Below, piece by piece: positions 62,611 to 64,000 of a stretch of DNA of 64,000 nucleotides (position 1 is the stretch's first letter; every line of letters begins with the position of its first letter). Origin of the DNA: Candidatus Gastranaerophilales bacterium (GTDB taxonomy: Bacteria > Cyanobacteriota > Vampirovibrionia > Gastranaerophilales > Gastranaerophilaceae). Position numbers and translations under genes: made by a program. Location: positions 186,001-250,000 of the forward strand of contig CALVBT010000002.1 of assembly GCA_944325885.1 (NCBI GenBank), read 5' to 3'. The notes beneath the pieces were generated by a model. That model searched no databases. It saw nothing but the letters and a program-made list of their open reading frames with translations, and was not told where the DNA came from.

Positions 62611-63360
62611 TTAAGAAATTCTTTGGAACATATAACCGATACCACGTGCTGTAAGAATCAATTCAGGATTTGCGGGATCAGTTTCGAGTTTTGAACGCAA
62701 TCTTGAAATATGAACGTCCACAACCCTTGTATCAATGCGATGATCCGGCGGATAAGCCCATACATATTGAAGAATTTCGTTTCTTGAATATGCCTGACCT
62801 GAGTTGTTAACCAGCAGTTCAAGAAGGCTGAATTCCATACCTGTAAGTCTGATACGTTCATTTTTTCTGAATACTTGTCTTCTTGCTGTATCGATTTTTA
62901 TGTTACCTGTTGTAATAACATTTTTTGTAACTTTGCCTGTTGCAGGAGCTGTTTCTCTGTTTGTAGAACGTCTTAATACTGATTTTACACGGGCTTCAAG
63001 TTCTTTCGGGCTGAAGGGTTTTACTACGTAGTCATCAGCACCGAGTTCAAGACCGGTAATTCTTTCAGAAACATCACCCAGAGCAGTTAATATAATAATA
63101 GGAACATCAGATGTTCTTCTTATTTCTCTACATACGCCGTAACCGTCCATTTTCGGCATCATAACGTCTAAAACTACTAAGTCTGGATTTTCTTTATTAA
63201 ATACTGCGACTGCTTCTTCCCCATCAGCTGCAGTAACTATATCATATCCAATCATACTTAATCTTGTTTCGAGAATTCTTCTGATACTTGCTTCATCGTC
63301 AGCAATTAATATCTTTTGTTTTGCTTCTGCTTGTTCATTGGCTTCACTATTTGGACACAT
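62611..63360 (-). CDS. rpaB: OmpR/PhoB-type response regulator close to cyanobacterial RpaB
   Basis: The 249-residue protein has a receiver domain with DDEASIRRILETRLSMIGYDIVTAADGEEA, phospho-Asp in DLVVLDVMMPKMDGYGVCREIR, and KPFSPKELEARVKSVLRR, then a winged-helix domain with LTGMEFSLLELLVNNSGQAYSRNEIL and DTRVVDVHISRLRSKLE. The wording of the receiver is strikingly like RpaB/Ycf27, which in cyanobacteria binds high-light promoters. No sensor kinase is adjacent. A consensus promoter precedes it. Confidence 0.88.
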   Translation of the reverse strand: MCPNSEANEQAEAKQKILIADDEASIRRILETRLSMIGYDIVTAADGEEAVAVFNKENPDLVVLDVMMPKMDGYGVCREIRRTSDVPIIILTALGDVSERITGLELGADDYVVKPFSPKELEARVKSVLRRSTNRETAPATGKVTKNVITTGNIKIDTARRQVFRKNERIRLTGMEFSLLELLVNNSGQAYSRNEILQYVWAYPPDHRIDTRVVDVHISRLRSKLETDPANPELILTARGIGYMFQRIS

Positions 63361-63461
63361 GTTAAAAACCTATCTTTCCTTTACCCTATCTTTTTTAACC
63401 ACATATAGTTACAATAATTTGTAAGTCCTTAATAATATTACAAAATATTGACTTTCTTTAA

Positions 63462-63490
63462 ATTATATTACAACTTTTTAATATAGTCAA
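63462..63490 (-). promoter_or_regulatory. Promoter of the RpaB-like regulator
   Basis: On the minus strand TTGACT and TATAAT are 17 bases apart, giving a leader of about 95 nt. Confidence 0.7.
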
Positions 63491-63506
63491 CTTACTATAG
63501 CCTTGT

Positions 63507-63535
63507 TTGCATTAGATTTCTGCTAGTGATATAAA
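63507..63535 (+). promoter_or_regulatory. Promoter of thrS
   Basis: TTGCAT and TATAAA are 17 bases apart, about 32 bp upstream of the thrS ATG. The leader is too short for a T-box. Confidence 0.55.
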
Positions 63536-63567
63536 TGTATTAGTACAGGAAAAAGAGGGATTTAATA

Positions 63568-64000
63568 ATGTCTAACATCGAGGTAATTTTACCTGACAAT
63601 TCAAAAATTTCATTAGAAGAAGGAGCAAACGGCTTTTCTCTTGCAAAAGCTATTAGTGAAGGTCTTGCAAAAAATGCTGTAGCTTTAGAAATTAACGGAG
63701 ATGTAAAAGACATTCGAACGACCTTGAATAATGGTGATAAGGTCAAAATCCTGACCTCTAAAGACCCTGAAACACTCGCAATTTTGCGTCACTCTACTTC
63801 TCACATTATGGCACAGGCTGTTATTGATCTGTTCCCGCAGGCAAAACTCGCTATCGGCCCTGCTATCGAAAACGGTTTTTATTACGATTTTGATTTGGAA
63901 GGCCATACTTTTACAGAAGAAGATTTGTCAAAAATCGAAGACAAAATGCGTGAAATTGTAAAAGAAAATCTTACTTTTGAAAAATATTTTGTTCCTGATG
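63568..64000 (+). CDS. thrS: Threonine--tRNA ligase, N-terminal part (cut by window end)
   Basis: The frame runs off the window. Residues 1-60 are a TGS domain (MSNIEVILPDNSKISLEEGANGFSLAKAISEGLAKNAVALEING), then the N2 editing-domain start ILRHSTSHIMAQAVIDLFPQAKLAIGPAIENGFYYDFDL with HxxxH (HSTSH). This order is diagnostic of ThrRS. AAGAGGGA lies 7 nt upstream of the ATG. Confidence 0.96.
   Translation, partial: MSNIEVILPDNSKISLEEGANGFSLAKAISEGLAKNAVALEINGDVKDIRTTLNNGDKVKILTSKDPETLAILRHSTSHIMAQAVIDLFPQAKLAIGPAIENGFYYDFDLEGHTFTEEDLSKIEDKMREIVKENLTFEKYFVPD

Noticed and set aside
63361-63567. T-box or attenuator upstream of thrS
   Set aside because: A promoter is only about 32 bp from the start codon and no T-box sequence or terminator is present.

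Overview
The window is a low-GC, densely packed bacterial chromosome segment using the standard code. Cell-envelope features fit a diderm: N-acetylmuramoyl-alanine amidase with AMIN domains, a probable outer-membrane beta-barrel protein, a SPOR protein, and MotAB. The OmpR-type regulator at 62611-63360 is very close to cyanobacterial RpaB, and there is no photosynthesis gene. Together with several large proteins that match no broad family, this suggests a non-photosynthetic cyanobacterial relative such as a gut Gastranaerophilales/Melainabacteria. That placement is inference from protein resemblance and was not tested with a tree.

Layout. 1-10.8 kb: end of a HisA-HisI-HisE fusion, murI-amidase, trxB, tsaE-tsaB, motA-motB, a dicarboxylate/amino-acid symporter and a CorA-type transporter. 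10.9-20.6 kb: a 1268-residue GH13-like protein, large-type SRP RNA, tRNA-Pro(GGG) in a repeat field, a DUF4914/PEPCK-like protein and a secreted PLD-like nuclease. 20.7-27.3 kb: GH38 alpha-mannosidase, tRNA-Pro(CGG), tag, a 162-bp tandem repeat, tRNA-Gly(CCC), a CheR-like methyltransferase, an ADP-ribosyltransferase-like protein and tRNA-Phe. 27.3-45.2 kb: trxA, a 951-residue lineage-specific protein, yajQ, secreted proteins, rarA, tRNA-Val, a TPR protein, glyA-wecA, and a minus-strand run nadK-recN-xer-metF-acsE-like. 45.2-64 kb: tmk, serS, queC-DUF366-SPOR, rpsL-rpsG, a CHAP/NlpC-like protein, hisS, an AI-2E family permease, two radical SAM proteins, a fused class I fumarase, the RpaB-like regulator and the start of thrS.

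The most unusual material is between 15.5 and 27.2 kb. Four tRNA genes, Pro(GGG), Pro(CGG), Gly(CCC) and Phe(GAA), are each flanked by partial copies of themselves joined to hairpin modules. The Phe copies form a 60-bp direct repeat (59 of 60 identical by eye) that brackets a segment of about 1.2 kb carrying one gene, a candidate R-S-E ADP-ribosyltransferase. That protein and at least three other lineage-specific proteins share an N-terminal signature: a start of the form M-x-I-(N/K), then a short (N/S)-F-x-G-like box. A second pattern is a set of three intergenic regions (45.7-46.0, 53.2-53.5, 59.4-59.6 kb) that look like small-RNA genes. Two of them share TATATAC boxes and a nearly identical promoter block.
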